Part shown: positions 63,931 through 64,000 of the stretch, piece after piece
How the letters are laid out: the number at the start of each line of letters is the position of its first letter
Position numbering within the stretch: the first letter of the stretch is position 1
Source of the DNA: Ectobius pallidus
Taxonomy: Eukaryota > Arthropoda > Insecta > Blattodea > Ectobiidae
Direction of reading: 5' to 3'
Length of the DNA: 64,000 nt
Assembly (NCBI GenBank): GCA_964059195.1
Contig: CAXKWD010000009.1
Location: 85,099,432 to 85,163,431 of the forward strand
Position numbers and translations under genes: made by a program
Notes under the pieces: generated by a model
Seen by the model: the letters and a program-made list of their open reading frames with translations, nothing else
Databases searched by the model: none
Told to the model about the DNA's origin: nothing

Positions 63931-64000
63931 AGGCAGAAGGTGAACATGGTTCAATGGCTAAATTAACTTCTGCATCACCCTTTATTATAGTATACTGTAC

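Noticed and set aside
63553..63954. Minus-strand Ser/Leu/Phe-rich open frames resembling membrane proteins
   Set aside because: Translation of a polypurine/polypyrimidine tract; low complexity with two overlapping frames open at once.
1..64000. LTR retrotransposon or endogenous retrovirus
   Set aside because: No paired long terminal repeats, integrase or aspartic protease motifs, or primer-binding site were seen; all RT sequence is of the non-LTR type.

Overview
This 64-kb window looks like AT-rich, repeat-dense DNA from an animal nuclear genome, most likely an arthropod with a large genome, such as a cockroach-like insect. That assignment is inference from the transposon mix (Jockey-type and other non-LTR elements, hAT, Tc1/mariner, Helitron, several tRNA-derived SINEs), the decayed state of most copies and the absence of dense genes. 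There are no bacterial-type operons, rRNA genes, functional-looking tRNA genes or CRISPR arrays. Almost everything recognisable is mobile DNA in various stages of decay.

The best preserved object is a 5'-truncated Jockey-clade LINE at 34.9-38.5 kb. It keeps the zinc-knuckle part of ORF1, a full-length uninterrupted ORF2 (endonuclease plus reverse transcriptase), a poly(A) tail and a perfect 12-bp target-site duplication, so it is probably a recent insertion. Older LINE pieces are scattered on both strands: 4.2-4.8 (-), 5.8-7.2 (-), 7.5-7.9 (-), 11.7-12.4 (-), 13.7-14.9 (+), 18.4-19.7 (+), 30.3-32.5 (+) and 43.2-44.2 kb (+). Two of them (13.7 and 30.3 kb) were later split by hAT-type elements.

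Seven hAT-type elements can be delimited by terminal inverted repeats plus 8-bp target duplications: 2.0-3.6, 12.8-13.5, 14.1-14.6, 16.5-17.2, 31.2-32.0, 56.2-56.9 and 59.7-60.1 kb. One carries a remnant of the transposase C-terminus, and a separate longer hAT transposase fragment sits at 41.0-41.5 kb. Tc1/mariner DNA appears as a 700-bp head-to-head palindrome made of two 3' ends (24.9-25.6 kb), a 2.4-kb element with a transposase N-terminus inserted in a 78-bp tandem repeat (53.3-55.6 kb), a decayed transposase (21.0-21.3 kb) and a mariner-like MITE (15.4-15.9 kb). A clean non-autonomous Helitron lies at 39.4-40.3 kb, and a second Helitron-type end is nested in the 53-kb element.

A further family, with AAGTGCCAG ends, occurs as four main copies (10.4, 21.6, 46.1 and 48.5 kb) plus one solo 3' end. 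Each main copy has an internal array of roughly 140-bp units, numbering 1, 5, 3 and 2. At least four tRNA-derived SINE types and several unnamed dispersed repeats fill other gaps.

The only sequence that looks like a host gene is a GC-rich 134-bp Pro/Gln-rich candidate exon at 3.72-3.86 kb with good splice sites, so part of the window may be intron. Separately, the palindrome TAGGCCTA is strikingly over-represented throughout. Repeat boundaries without target duplications are approximate, and all homology calls are from reading motifs, not from searches.
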